A DNA stretch of 64,000 nucleotides, taken from the NCBI GenBank assembly GCA_031406155.1, contig JANOGW010000006.1, positions 14,952-78,951 of the forward strand, in the 5' to 3' direction. The translations under genes and the position numbers were made by a program. How positions within the stretch are numbered: the stretch's first letter is position 1; each line of letters begins with the position of its first letter. Positions 51,483 to 60,435 of the stretch are shown piece by piece. The DNA is from JACMNW01 sp031406155. GTDB taxonomy: Bacteria > Pseudomonadota > Alphaproteobacteria > Rhodobacterales > Rhodobacteraceae. Under the pieces are notes generated by a model. The model did no database searches, was not told where the DNA came from, and was given only the letters and a program-made list of their open reading frames with translations.

Positions 51483-51528
51483 CATTTTGCTCGTGCGGGG
51501 GGCTGCATGAGAGGCGGTACAGCGACAG

Positions 51529-51855
51529 ATGACGATAAAATTCTCCGCAGGGGATGAGCTGCCGGTTGATTTGCTGGCGGCGGCAGAGGGGCTTTACCGG
51601 GGCGTTGCTGAAGAACTGACGCGGACGCTAATGGCGGTTCGCGCGGGGAAGTCGGCTGACATCAGAGCGGCGACCATCGTGGTCAAGGATCTGAAACAGG
51701 CGTTCCAGGTTGCAATGGATGAAAGGACAAGAGTTGACAAGCTTCGCAAGCACGCAGGCGGGATTAGTCCCGGCAGCACGCTCGACTTTGACACGGCGCG
51801 GGATGAAATCGGGCGCCGCCTGGCTTGCCTCCGCGACGCCGCAAGTGATGGATGA
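51529..51855 (+). CDS. g1: GTA gene g1, probable small terminase subunit
   Basis: 108 aa helical protein; KSADIRAATIVVKDLKQAFQ matches the GTA g1 family, thought to be a small terminase that presents DNA to the g2 motor. The 3' end overlaps g2 in another frame. The start ATG at 51529 has only a distant GAGG. Confidence 0.75.
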   Translation: MTIKFSAGDELPVDLLAAAEGLYRGVAEELTRTLMAVRAGKSADIRAATIVVKDLKQAFQVAMDERTRVDKLRKHAGGISPGSTLDFDTARDEIGRRLACLRDAASDG

Positions 51856-53152
51856 GTTTCTGGCGGGGTTAAGCGAAAACGCGCTGCTGGCGCTGCCGTG
51901 GATGTTCGAGTTCTGGGCGCTGTCGCACCAACTGCCACCCGAGGGGGCCCGGAAAACATGGGTTATCATGGGGGGCAGGGGGGCTGGCAAGACACGCGCG
52001 GGGGCGGAGTGGGTGCGCGCGCAGGTGGAAGGGGCGGGGCCGTTAGACCCCGGCAGGGCCAAGCATTTCGCGCTGGTTGCCGAAACCATTGATCAGGCGC
52101 GTGAGGTGATGGTGTTTGGTGAAAGCGGCATTTTGGCGTGTTCGCCCCCGGATCGGCGGCCCGAGTGGGAAGCGGGCCGAAAGCGGTTGGTTTGGGCGAA
52201 CGGGGCTGTGGCGCAGGTGTTTTCGGCGCATGAACCCGAGGCGTTGCGTGGGCCGCAGTTTGATGGCGCGTGGGTGGATGAATTGGCCAAGTGGAAACGG
52301 GCTGAGGATACCTGGGATATGTTGCAGTTTGCGCTGCGGTTGGGGCGCAATCCGCAGCAGGTGGTCACGACCACGCCGCGTAATGTGGCTACGTTGAAGG
52401 CGATATTGAAGAACCCCTCAACCGTGCTGACCCATGCGCCGACCGAAGCGAACCGTGCCTATCTGGCGGCGTCTTTTCTGGAGGAAGTGCAGGCGCGCTA
52501 TGCGGGCACCCGAACGGGGCGGCAGGAGTTGGAGGGGCTGTTGCTGGAGGATGAGGAGGGGGCGCTGTGGACGTCTGCGCGGCTTGAGTCGCTGCGGCTG
52601 GACGAGGTGCCGAAGCTGGACCGGATCGTGGTGGCGATTGATCCGCCGGTGACGGGGCATGGTGGATCGGATGAATGCGGGATCTTGGTAGTGGGCGCAT
52701 ACACCGAGGGGCCGCCGCAGGATTGGCGGGCGGTGGTGTTGGAGGATGCATCGGTGCAGGGGGCCAGCCCTGATACCTGGGCACGGGCGGCGCTTGAGGC
52801 GTTGCGGCGGCATGGGGCGGACCGGCTGGTGGCTGAGGTGAACCAAGGCGGCGATATGGTGGAAAGCGTTATCCGGCAGATTGACCCGTTGGTGGCGTAC
52901 CGGGCGGTGCGGGCATCGCGTGGCAAGGTGGCGCGGGCGGAGCCTGTGGCAGCACTTTATGAACAGGGTCGGGTGGCACATGTGCGGGGCTTGGGTGCGC
53001 TAGAAGATCAGATGTGCCAGATGACGGCGCAGGGGTATCGCGGCAAGGGCAGCCCGGACAGGGTGGATGCGCTGGTTTGGGCGTTGACGGATTTAATGAT
53101 TGAACCTTCGCAAACCTGGCGCAGGCCGAGGATGCGGACGTTGGGGGAATAG
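51803..53152 (+). CDS. g2: GTA gene g2, large terminase subunit
   Basis: 449 aa DNA-packaging motor. Walker A is GGRGAGKT, Walker B is GAWVDELAKW, and the nuclease acids lie in VVAIDPPVT and VDALVWALTDL. It pumps random host DNA into GTA capsids. I chose the ATG at 51803 (MKSGAAWLASATPQ), where GTA g2 homology starts; the frame is open further upstream inside g1. The stop is TAG, followed by a terminator. Confidence 0.88.
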   Translation: MKSGAAWLASATPQVMDEFLAGLSENALLALPWMFEFWALSHQLPPEGARKTWVIMGGRGAGKTRAGAEWVRAQVEGAGPLDPGRAKHFALVAETIDQAREVMVFGESGILACSPPDRRPEWEAGRKRLVWANGAVAQVFSAHEPEALRGPQFDGAWVDELAKWKRAEDTWDMLQFALRLGRNPQQVVTTTPRNVATLKAILKNPSTVLTHAPTEANRAYLAASFLEEVQARYAGTRTGRQELEGLLLEDEEGALWTSARLESLRLDEVPKLDRIVVAIDPPVTGHGGSDECGILVVGAYTEGPPQDWRAVVLEDASVQGASPDTWARAALEALRRHGADRLVAEVNQGGDMVESVIRQIDPLVAYRAVRASRGKVARAEPVAALYEQGRVAHVRGLGALEDQMCQMTAQGYRGKGSPDRVDALVWALTDLMIEPSQTWRRPRMRTLGE

Positions 53153-53156
53153 GGAG

Positions 53157-53183
53157 ATCCTTGCCTTCGGCGAGGATATTTTT
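53157..53183 (+). terminator. Intrinsic terminator between GTA g2 and g3
   Basis: The stem ATCCTTGCC-TTC-GGCGAGGAT with one internal T-G pair is followed by ATATTTTT, 5 bp past the g2 stop. Unexpected within a cluster usually transcribed as one unit. Confidence 0.65.
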
Positions 53184-53225
53184 GAACAGAAAAAAACGGG
53201 TGGTTTCGGGGGCGGCGCGGAGTAA

Positions 53226-53261
53226 ATCAGGCAAAAGTGGGAACCGGCTTTCCCGCCTGAT
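53226..53261. repeat. Second copy of the RIME-like palindromic element, inside the GTA cluster
   Basis: Arms ATCAGGC/GCCTGAT enclose AAAGTGGGAACCGG, the same core as at 24951. It lies in the 279-bp g2-g3 gap, which otherwise shows only a small GCCCC/GGGGC hairpin and no gene. Confidence 0.65.
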
Positions 53262-53431
53262 CTACGACAAAAAACCAAGCACCGCGCGGTGGGGTAATGG
53301 AAGTTTAGCAGCCATTCGGTAGAGTGATTTCAACGAGATAACTGCCCCGAGGTAGGGGCGAAAACGATAGTCGCCGCGGGCCAGAGTGGTTCGAGGCTGG
53401 GTGGGCTTTTGCCTGAGATAAACGAGGTGGC

Positions 53432-54607
53432 ATGGTGTTCGATTTCTTGCGGCGAACGGAGCAGACGGTGCCGGAACACAAGGCGTCAGCCACGGGGCCG
53501 GTGATTGCCTATCAGGGAACGGGTCGGGTGGCGTGGAGCCCGCGCGATGTGGTGAGCCTGACCAAGACCGGTTTCCTCGGCAATCCGATCGGGTTTCGGG
53601 CGGTCAAGCTGATCAGTGAAGCGGCGGCGGCGATGCCGTTGATCTTGCAGGACCGGGATCGGCGCTATGATCTGCATCCGTTGCTGGACCTAGTCGCGCG
53701 GCCGAATTTGGCGCAGGGGCGGGCCGAGTTTTTCGAGGCGGTTTACGGGCAATTGCTGCTGTCGGGAAACGCTTATCTGGAGGCGGTGCCGGGGGTGACG
53801 TCACTGCCGGGCGAGCTGCATGTGCTGCGGTCTGACCGGATGGCTTTGGTTCCGGGGGCAGATGGTTGGCCAGTGGCGTATGACTATACTGTCGGGGCCA
53901 GAAAGCACCGCTTTGACATGACGACCGGGATCACGCCGGTGTGCCATATCCGGACCTTCCACCCGCAGGACGACCATTATGGTTTCTCGCCGATGCAGGC
54001 GGCGGCGGTGGCAGTTGATGTGCATATTGCCGCGGCGCGGTGGTCCAAGGCGTTGCTGGATAACGCAGCACGGCCATCGGGGGCGATTGTCTACAAGGGG
54101 GCGGATGGGCAATCGCAGTTGTCACCCGACCAGTATGACCGGCTGATTTCCGAGATTGAGGCGCATCATCAGGGCGCGCGCAATGCCGGGCGGCCAATGT
54201 TGCTGGAAGGGGGGCTCGATTGGAAGCCGATGGGGTTTAGCCCCAGTGACATGGAGTTTCAGAAGACCAAGGAAGCGGCAGCGCGAGAAATTGCCATCGC
54301 GTTTGGGGTGCCGCCGATGTTGATGGGCATTCCGGGGGACGCGACTTACGCGAACTACCAGGAGGCGAACCGGGCGTTCTTTCGACTGACGGTCTTGCCG
54401 TTGGTGGCGAAGGTAGCGGCGTCAATTTCGCACTGGCTGTCGGGGTTTACTGGCGAGGCCGTGGAATTGAAGCCTGACCTCGATCAGGTGCCTGCTTTGG
54501 CGGTGGAGCGGGATCAGCAATGGGCGCGGGTGGGTTCGGCATGGTTCCTGACCGACGCTGAAAAGCGGATGCTGCTGGGGCTGCCGCGACTGGCGGAGGA
54601 TGAATGA
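53432..54607 (+). CDS. g3: GTA gene g3, portal protein
   Basis: 391 aa HK97-type portal. NPIGFRAVKLISEAAAAMPL is the N-terminal landmark, HYGFSPMQAAAVAVDVHIAA lies in the middle, and FGVPPMLMGIPGDATYANYQ near the C-terminus. It forms the DNA entry ring. Overlaps the next gene by 4 bp. Confidence 0.93.
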   Translation: MVFDFLRRTEQTVPEHKASATGPVIAYQGTGRVAWSPRDVVSLTKTGFLGNPIGFRAVKLISEAAAAMPLILQDRDRRYDLHPLLDLVARPNLAQGRAEFFEAVYGQLLLSGNAYLEAVPGVTSLPGELHVLRSDRMALVPGADGWPVAYDYTVGARKHRFDMTTGITPVCHIRTFHPQDDHYGFSPMQAAAVAVDVHIAAARWSKALLDNAARPSGAIVYKGADGQSQLSPDQYDRLISEIEAHHQGARNAGRPMLLEGGLDWKPMGFSPSDMEFQKTKEAAAREIAIAFGVPPMLMGIPGDATYANYQEANRAFFRLTVLPLVAKVAASISHWLSGFTGEAVELKPDLDQVPALAVERDQQWARVGSAWFLTDAEKRMLLGLPRLAEDE

Positions 54608-54849
54608 CGGCGCGCAAGGAGGCCGCTGGATCGCGGTATCTTTACGACAGTTTTGATGCAGCGGCAGCCCGGATCGAGGCGAATGAACGGGTGCATGAAG
54701 AGCGCTGGTCGGGCCTCGAATACAGGCTTGGCCAGATAGAGGGTGCGTTGGAACGCTTGGAAAAGCGCATCTGGGTGGGAGTTTACGGGGTTGCTGCCTT
54801 CCTGCTGGCGCAGGTGGCGGAGACGCTTTTGGCAGCGGCAATGAGGTGA
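54604..54849 (+). CDS. g3.5: GTA gene g3.5, small conserved protein
   Basis: 81 aa: a charged coiled-coil-like N-terminus (HEERWSGLEYRLGQIEGALE) and one hydrophobic C-terminal segment (VYGVAAFLLAQVAETLLAAA). Found between portal and protease in GTA clusters; role unknown. Confidence 0.75.
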   Translation: MTARKEAAGSRYLYDSFDAAAARIEANERVHEERWSGLEYRLGQIEGALERLEKRIWVGVYGVAAFLLAQVAETLLAAAMR

Positions 54850-54854
54850 AAGCA

Positions 54855-55436
54855 ATGACGGACTTTAGCGATTTTGGCGCACCGGAACGCAAGTTTCATC
54901 GCCCCGACGCCGGGATAGTGGTGACCGATGGGCGGGTGGTTGAGGGGTATGCCTCGCTGTTCGGGCATCGCGATCAGGGGGGCGATACGGTGCAGGCGGG
55001 GGCGTATGGCGCGTCTTTGAAGGCACTGGCGGCGCAAGGGCGGCGGGTGAAGATGCTGTGGCAGCACGATCCTAGCCAGCCGATCGGCGTTTGGGAGGAG
55101 GTGCGCGAGGACGCCAAGGGCCTGTATGTGAAGGGCCGCATCCTGACCGAAGTAGAGCGTGGGCGTGAGGCTGCGGCCTTGCTGGCGGCGGGGGCGATTG
55201 ACGGATTATCAATTGGTTACCGCACCCTGCGGGCGGAACGTGATGCGAAGGGTCAGCGGTTGCTGGCTGAGGTGGAGTTGTGGGAAGTGTCTTTGGTGAC
55301 ATTTCCGATGCTGGCGGAAGCGCGGGTTTCGGCCAAGGCGGACAGCTTTGGCGACAGTTGGCGCGACATGGCGGCGATTTTTGACGAGGCGCGCGAAACA
55401 TTGGCGCAGCAGCGGAAGCGACGTTTGAAAGACTGA
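54855..55436 (+). CDS. g4: GTA gene g4, prohead protease
   Basis: 193 aa HK97-type maturation protease (U35/S78 clan). It shows VEGYASLFGHRDQGGDTVQA, then KMLWQHDPSQPIGVWEEV with the catalytic-histidine region and GAIDGLSIGYRT with the serine region. It trims the capsid protein. The ATG at 54855 follows GAGGTGA. Confidence 0.9.
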   Translation: MTDFSDFGAPERKFHRPDAGIVVTDGRVVEGYASLFGHRDQGGDTVQAGAYGASLKALAAQGRRVKMLWQHDPSQPIGVWEEVREDAKGLYVKGRILTEVERGREAAALLAAGAIDGLSIGYRTLRAERDAKGQRLLAEVELWEVSLVTFPMLAEARVSAKADSFGDSWRDMAAIFDEARETLAQQRKRRLKD

Positions 55437-55453
55437 AATCCACGGAGGTTTGG

Positions 55454-56650
55454 ATGACCGACACGAAACTACGGGCTGGGGCAGATGCGCCTCAGCCGAC
55501 CAATCCGGCTGCGGAAGTGAAATCCGCCATGACGGGGTTCTTGAAGGAATTCAATACCTTTCAGGACGAAGTGAAGACAGCCTTGCAACAACAGGAAGAG
55601 CGACAAACCATGCTGGATCGAAAGACAATGACCTACGGACGCCCGGCGCTTTCTGCCGCAGCAGAGGTAGAGGTGCCGCACAAGAAAGCCTTTGGCGCGT
55701 ATTTGCGTTCGGGTGATGATGACGGTTTGCGCGGGTTGGTGCTGGAAGGCAAGGCGCTGAATACCGCTGTGGCTGCGGATGGTGGCTATCTAATTGATCC
55801 GAAGACGGCGGATACGATCAAGTCGATGCTGTCATCGAACGCGTCCGTGCGGGCGATTGCGAGTGTGGTCAATGTTGAGGCGACGTCGTTTGATGTGCTG
55901 ATTGATCGTTCCGATGTTGGCTCGGGTTGGGCTACGGAAAGCACCGCGACCACTGAAACGGCGACGCCGATCATCGAGCGTATTTCGATCCGGTTGCACC
56001 AGCTGTCGGCGATGCCGAAGGCCAGCCAGCGTTTGCTGGATGACAGCGCGTTCGATGTGGAAGGCTGGTTGGCCGGTAAGATTGCGGAGCGGTTCATTCG
56101 TGCGGAATCCGCGGCGTTTGTGAATGGCGACGGAATCGACAAGCCGAAGGGCTTTTTGCTGCCAGCCAAGGTTGCGAACACATCTTGGACCTGGGGCAAC
56201 ATCGGCTATGTGCCAACAGGTGCGGCAGCGGATTTTGCGGCTGTAAATGCTGTCGATTGCATCGTCAACCTGGTCTATTCGCTGGCTGCTGATTACCGCT
56301 CCAATGCGACGTTCGTAATGAATTCGAAAACTGCAGGTGCGGTGCGCAAGATGAAGGATGCCGACGGCCGCTTCATGTGGTCGGACGGTTTGGCGTTGGC
56401 GGAACCGGCGCGTTTGATGGGGTATCCAGTCCTGGTTTGTGAAGACATGCCGGATATCGCGGCCAACGCCTATGCCATCGCGTTTGGCGATTTCGCGGCG
56501 GGTTACACCATTGCGGAACGCCCTGATGTGCGGGTGCTGCGCGACCCCTTTTCGGCCAAGCCACACGTTCTGTTCTATGCGCTGAAGCGTGTGGGCGGCG
56601 ATGTCAGCGATTATGCGGCGATCAAGCTGCTGAAAATCGCAGTGTCTTAA
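55454..56650 (+). CDS. g5: GTA gene g5, major capsid protein
   Basis: 398 aa HK97-fold capsid protein. The N-terminal coiled coil (about residues 20-60) is the scaffold removed by g4. The shell domain has GGYLIDPKTADTIKSML, RIHQLSAMPKASQRLLDDS-like sequence (here ISIRLHQLSAMPKASQRLL) and VNGDGIDKPKGFL. Strong GGAGG ribosome site, as expected for the most abundant structural protein. Confidence 0.95.
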   Translation: MTDTKLRAGADAPQPTNPAAEVKSAMTGFLKEFNTFQDEVKTALQQQEERQTMLDRKTMTYGRPALSAAAEVEVPHKKAFGAYLRSGDDDGLRGLVLEGKALNTAVAADGGYLIDPKTADTIKSMLSSNASVRAIASVVNVEATSFDVLIDRSDVGSGWATESTATTETATPIIERISIRLHQLSAMPKASQRLLDDSAFDVEGWLAGKIAERFIRAESAAFVNGDGIDKPKGFLLPAKVANTSWTWGNIGYVPTGAAADFAAVNAVDCIVNLVYSLAADYRSNATFVMNSKTAGAVRKMKDADGRFMWSDGLALAEPARLMGYPVLVCEDMPDIAANAYAIAFGDFAAGYTIAERPDVRVLRDPFSAKPHVLFYALKRVGGDVSDYAAIKLLKIAVS

Positions 56651-56795
56651 ACGGCACTGCGAGGCCCGCTGCCCTTGACGGGGTGGCGGGTGATGGGCGC
56701 GCGCTGGCCTATGCCGCGCCGACTAGCTGATCCCCCTCCGTCCGAGCGGCGCGGGGCGCGCGTCCATGATCCATGGGGAAACTGGAGAGTTTACG

Positions 56796-57395
56796 ATGAT
56801 GTTGATCGAGCAGACCACAGTGCCAACGCTGGCCTTGCCGGTGGCGGCGCTGAAGAACCATCTGAGACTTGGCACCGGGTTTGCCGACGATACCCTGCAG
56901 GACGGGTTGATTGAAAGCTATCTGCGCGCGGCAATGGCGGCGATTGAGGGGCGGATCGGCAAGGTGCTGATTGCGCGCCGGTTTTTGTGGACGGTTGAGG
57001 ATTGGCGGAGCGGCAGTGAGCAGGCTTTGCCAGTGGCGCCGGTGACGGCGATGGTATCGGTGACGCTGATGGATGCGGCTGATGTGGCGGTGGTGATTGA
57101 TCCGGCGCGCTACAAACTGGTGCAGGATATGCACCGCCCGAAGCTGGTCGCGACGGGATTGGCGCTGCCGCTAGTGCCGATGGCAGGGCGGGCCGAGGTG
57201 GTGTTTGATGCAGGGTTTGGCGCGGCCTGGGCGGTGGTGCCTGCCGATTTGGCACAGGCGGTGCTGCTGTTGGCTGCCGAGTATTATGAGAACCGGCATG
57301 AGGCGGGGGTGCGCGACGGCGGGTTGCCATTTGGCGTGGTGACGCTGATTGAGCGCTGGCGCACAGTGCGGGTTTTGGGCGGGGGGACGGTATGA
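56796..57395 (+). CDS. g6: GTA gene g6, head-tail connector (gp6-like)
   Basis: 199 aa. ALKNHLRLGTGFADDTLQDG and the middle helix VVPADLAQAVLLLAAEYYEN are typical of phage gp6-like connectors that bind below the portal. ATG at 56796 follows GGAGAG. A 145-bp gap after g5 holds no gene I can support. Confidence 0.85.
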   Translation: MMLIEQTTVPTLALPVAALKNHLRLGTGFADDTLQDGLIESYLRAAMAAIEGRIGKVLIARRFLWTVEDWRSGSEQALPVAPVTAMVSVTLMDAADVAVVIDPARYKLVQDMHRPKLVATGLALPLVPMAGRAEVVFDAGFGAAWAVVPADLAQAVLLLAAEYYENRHEAGVRDGGLPFGVVTLIERWRTVRVLGGGTV

Positions 57396-57730
57396 AATAT
57401 GTCGTTTTGAACCGGCCTTTGGTGTTGGAGGGCGTTGTGCGGCTGGCCGATGGGTCTGGCGGGTTTAGCGAAAGCTGGGCGACGCTGGGCACATTATGGG
57501 CAGAAGTGGTGCCCGGATCAGGGCGCGATGTGGCGGGGGAGGAGGCGTTCTTTGCCACGGTGCCATATCGGATCACGGTGCGCGGCGCGGTCCAGGGCGG
57601 ACCATCACGGCCGAAGCCCGACCAGCGGTTTCGCGATGGTGCGCGGGTATTTGTGATTTTGGCGGTGACTGAACGCGACCCCGACGGCCATTACCTGATG
57701 TGCTTTGCCCGTGAGGAGGTTCCAGAATGA
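57392..57730 (+). CDS. g7: GTA gene g7, head-tail adaptor / stopper
   Basis: 112 aa SPP1 gp16-like head-closure protein: LVLEGVVRLADGSGGFSESW at the start and a C-terminal beta barrel. Overlaps g6 and g8 by 4 bp each. Confidence 0.82.
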   Translation: MKYVVLNRPLVLEGVVRLADGSGGFSESWATLGTLWAEVVPGSGRDVAGEEAFFATVPYRITVRGAVQGGPSRPKPDQRFRDGARVFVILAVTERDPDGHYLMCFAREEVPE

Positions 57731-58125
57731 GTTATGGTGTTGCGGCTGCTTTGCAGGCGGCGATTTACACTCGGCTGACGACGGCGGTGCCGCTGACCGG
57801 AGTGCCGGTTTACGATGCGGTGCCGCCGGGGGCGGGCACGGGGACGTTTGTGTTGATCGGGCCAGAGGATACTTTGGACCGATCTGACAAGTCAGGTGGC
57901 GGGGCCGAGCATCGTTTGCAGGTGTCTGTGATCAGCGATGCGACCGGATTCCAGGCGGCAAAGTCGATTGCGGTGGCGGTGTCTTATGCGCTGGTAGATG
58001 CGCCGATGACGCTTATGCGCGGGCGTCTGGTAAGCCTGCATTTCATGCGGGCGGCGGCCAAGCGGATAGCGGACGGCGACGTGCGCCGGATCGATCTGAC
58101 CTTCAAGGCGCGGGTTCAGGAATAG
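57727..58125 (+). CDS. g8: GTA gene g8, tail terminator protein
   Basis: 132 aa DUF3168-type protein: AALQAAIYTRLTTAVPLTGV, VLIGPEDTLDRSDKSGGGAE and HRLQVSVISDATGFQAAKSI. It caps the tail tube at the head junction. ATGA overlap with g7. Confidence 0.85.
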   Translation: MSYGVAAALQAAIYTRLTTAVPLTGVPVYDAVPPGAGTGTFVLIGPEDTLDRSDKSGGGAEHRLQVSVISDATGFQAAKSIAVAVSYALVDAPMTLMRGRLVSLHFMRAAAKRIADGDVRRIDLTFKARVQE

Positions 58126-58198
58126 CACTATAAGTCTTAAGTTCAATGGCTTGCGAGGGTTACCCCGGCGTGCCGTCCTTTCATATCGGAGAATTCTC

Positions 58199-58612
58199 AT
58201 GGCTGTTCAAAGCGGCAAAGACCTGTTGATCAAGCTGGACCTGATCGGGGACGGACAGTTCGTTACCATTGCGGGCTTGCGCGCAACGCGGATCAGTTTC
58301 AACGCGGAAACCGTGGATGTTACCAGTCTGGAAAGCATCGGCGGCTGGCGTGAATTGCTGGCTGGCGCTGGTGTCCGGTCTGCCAGCATTTCGGGGTCGG
58401 GTGTGTTTCGCGATGCCAACACGGATGAGCGCGCCCGCCAGATATTCTTTGACGGCGAGGTACCGCGGTTTCAGGTGATCATCCCAAGCTTCGGCGTGAT
58501 CGAAGGCCCGTTCCAGATTGCGGCGATCGAATATGCCGGCAGTCATAACGGCGAGGCGACCTATGAGATGACGATGGCGTCGGCCGGCGTTCTGAGCTTC
58601 ACCGCGCTTTGA
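58199..58612 (+). CDS. g9: GTA gene g9, major tail protein
   Basis: 137 aa tail-tube protein: QSGKDLLIKLDLIGDGQFVT, SFNAETVDVTSLESIGGWRE and YEMTMASAGVLSFTAL at the end. ATG at 58199 with GGAGA upstream. Stop and next start overlap. Confidence 0.9.
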   Translation: MAVQSGKDLLIKLDLIGDGQFVTIAGLRATRISFNAETVDVTSLESIGGWRELLAGAGVRSASISGSGVFRDANTDERARQIFFDGEVPRFQVIIPSFGVIEGPFQIAAIEYAGSHNGEATYEMTMASAGVLSFTAL

Positions 58613-58947
58613 TGGCGAACCCCCAAATGGCAAATCCCTGGGCAGGCGAAGTGGCGATCTGGCTGGACGGTGAGCGCCATGTGGCGAAGCTGACGCTGGG
58701 GGCGCTGGCTGAATTGGAGGCGGCGCTTGATGCAGGGTCGCTGATTGATCTGGTCGAGCGCTTCGAGGGTGGCGGCATCAGGACGCGGGATGTCTTGGCG
58801 CTGATTGTGGCGGGGCTGAGGGGCGGGGGTTGGCAGGGCAATGCCGCCGATTTGCGCACGGTCGAGATTGGTGGCGGGCCGGTCGAGGCGGCACGCGCGG
58901 CTGTCGAATTGCTGGCGCGGGCTTTTGCATTGCCGGGGGAGGCATGA
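58612..58947 (+). CDS. g10: GTA gene g10, tail assembly chaperone
   Basis: 111 aa, GTA-TAC-type: LTLGALAELEAALDAGSLID and VLALIVAGLRGGGW. Assists tape-measure and tube assembly. Overlaps both neighbours. Confidence 0.82.
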   Translation: MANPQMANPWAGEVAIWLDGERHVAKLTLGALAELEAALDAGSLIDLVERFEGGGIRTRDVLALIVAGLRGGGWQGNAADLRTVEIGGGPVEAARAAVELLARAFALPGEA

Positions 58948-59153
58948 GCCTGATCGATTGGGCGGGCTTGATGCGAGCGGGGTTGCAGGGGCTTGGCCTG
59001 ACGCCGGACGCTTTCTGGCGGCTTTCGCCCATCGAGTTACGGATTATGTTGGGGGCGCAGGATGCACCGCCCCCATTGACGCGGGCGCGGCTGGTCGAGT
59101 TGGCAGCAGCGTTTCCGGACATAGGGAAAGGATCGGGCGATGGCGGAGATTGA
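58944..59153 (+). CDS. g10.1: GTA gene g10.1, small tail-assembly protein
   Basis: 69 aa. LTPDAFWRLSPIELRIMLG is the conserved core of this small GTA protein (phage chaperone family). Starts in an ATGA overlap with g10 and overlaps g11 by 14 bp. Confidence 0.8.
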   Translation: MSLIDWAGLMRAGLQGLGLTPDAFWRLSPIELRIMLGAQDAPPPLTRARLVELAAAFPDIGKGSGDGGD

Positions 59154-59792
59154 AGAACTTGAGGATCAGATCGCCGGGCTGGAAGCCTCGCTTGAAGGCA
59201 CAACGGGCATGATTGCGGCGTTTGATGGCGAGTTGGCACGGATGCGCGACAGTCTGTTGTTCACCGGCAAGGAAGTGAACACCCTTTCGGCTGGGATCGG
59301 TGGCGGGTTGCGGCGGGCATTTGATGGCCTGGTGTTTGACGGAGTGAAGCTGTCGGATGCGCTGAAATCGGTTGGCCAGACAATCGTAGACACGGTTTAC
59401 GGGATTGCTGTGAAGCCGGTGCAGAACGCGCTGGGTGGGTTGATTGCCAACGGCTTGAACGGCTTGCTGGGGGGGGCCGCACCGTTTGCGAATGGCTCGG
59501 CGTTCAGTCAAGGCCGCGTGATGCCGTTTGCCCAAGGGGCGTGGTGACCGGTCCGACCGGGTTTGCGATGCGCGGCGGGCGCGGGCTGATGGGCGAGGCG
59601 GGGCCAGAGGCGATCATGCCGCTGGCGCGCGGCCCGGATGGGCGATTGGGCGTGCAGGCAGGTGGCGGCGGGCGGCCAGTGACGGAGGTGATGAATATCT
59701 CCACCCCCGACGTGCAGGGGTTTCAGCGCAGTCAGGGGCAGATTGCGGCACAGGCATCGCGTGCATTGTCGCGCGGACAGCGGAACAGGTAA
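59140..59792 (+). pseudogene. g11: GTA gene g11, tail tape-measure protein, frameshifted
   Basis: The first frame runs 59140-59547 (135 aa, ending MPFAQGAW). The second frame, from about 59541 to 59792, carries the rest (VTGPTGFAMRGGRGLMGEAG, PEAIMPLARGPDGRLGV). In intact g11 these are one protein of about 215 aa; adding one G to the GGGG run at 59536-59539 would restore AQGGVVTGP. So either g11 is inactive, or the base is a sequencing slip. A programmed shift is not known for this gene. Confidence 0.85.
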
Positions 59793-59802
59793 GGGCTAAT
59801 TC

Positions 59803-60435
59803 ATGGAATTTCACGATGTTCGGTTTCCGGCCAATCTGTCTTTTGGCTCGGTCGGTGGGCCAGAACGGCGCACCGAAATAGTAACTCTGGCCAATGGGTT
59901 TGAGGAACGCAATTCGCCGTGGGCGCATGCTCGGCGTCGCTATGACGCCGGGGTTGGGTTGCGGTCTTTGGATGACGTCGAGGCGCTGATTGCGTTCTTT
60001 GAAGCGCGTCGGGGGCAGTTGGCCGGGTTCCGCTGGAAAGACTGGGCGGATTTCAAGTCTTGCGTTGCCTCGGGGGCAGTGGGGCATGAGGATCAGGTGA
60101 TTGGGTTGGGTGATGGGGCGACAGCGGTTTTTGCGATGACGAAAACCTATCGGTCGGGTCAGCAGACCTATGTGCGCCCGGTTGTGAAGCCGGTGATTGG
60201 TACGGTGCGGGTCGCGGTTGCGGGTGATCCGAAGGTGGATGGGTTGGAATATACGGTAGATGGCGCGACCGGGCTGATCAGCTTTGCGGTGCCGCCCGCC
60301 ACCGGTGTGCAGGTGACAGCGGGGTTCGAGTTTGATGTGCCGGTGCGGTTCGATACCGACCGCATTCAGACATCGGTGCAGTCGTTTCAGGCCGGTGAAG
60401 TGCCGAATGTGCCGGTTGTGGAGGTTCGGGTCTGA
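59803..60435 (+). CDS. g12: GTA gene g12, distal tail protein (DUF2460)
   Basis: 210 aa: FHDVRFPANLSFGSVGGPER at the start, AFFEARRGQLAGFRWKDWAD in the middle. DUF2460 proteins form the distal tail ring. Stop overlaps g13 start by one base. Confidence 0.9.
   Translation: MEFHDVRFPANLSFGSVGGPERRTEIVTLANGFEERNSPWAHARRRYDAGVGLRSLDDVEALIAFFEARRGQLAGFRWKDWADFKSCVASGAVGHEDQVIGLGDGATAVFAMTKTYRSGQQTYVRPVVKPVIGTVRVAVAGDPKVDGLEYTVDGATGLISFAVPPATGVQVTAGFEFDVPVRFDTDRIQTSVQSFQAGEVPNVPVVEVRV

Noticed and set aside
53286..53430. tRNA-like segments (TTCGGTAGAG and GGTTCGAGG) between g2 and g3
   Set aside because: The two boxes resemble tRNA D- and T-arm sequences, but no acceptor stem or seven-base anticodon loop can be folded around them.
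59536..59539. Programmed frameshift in g11
   Set aside because: No slippery heptamer or following structure is evident, and g11 is a single frame in the GTA of Rhodobacter as far as I know.
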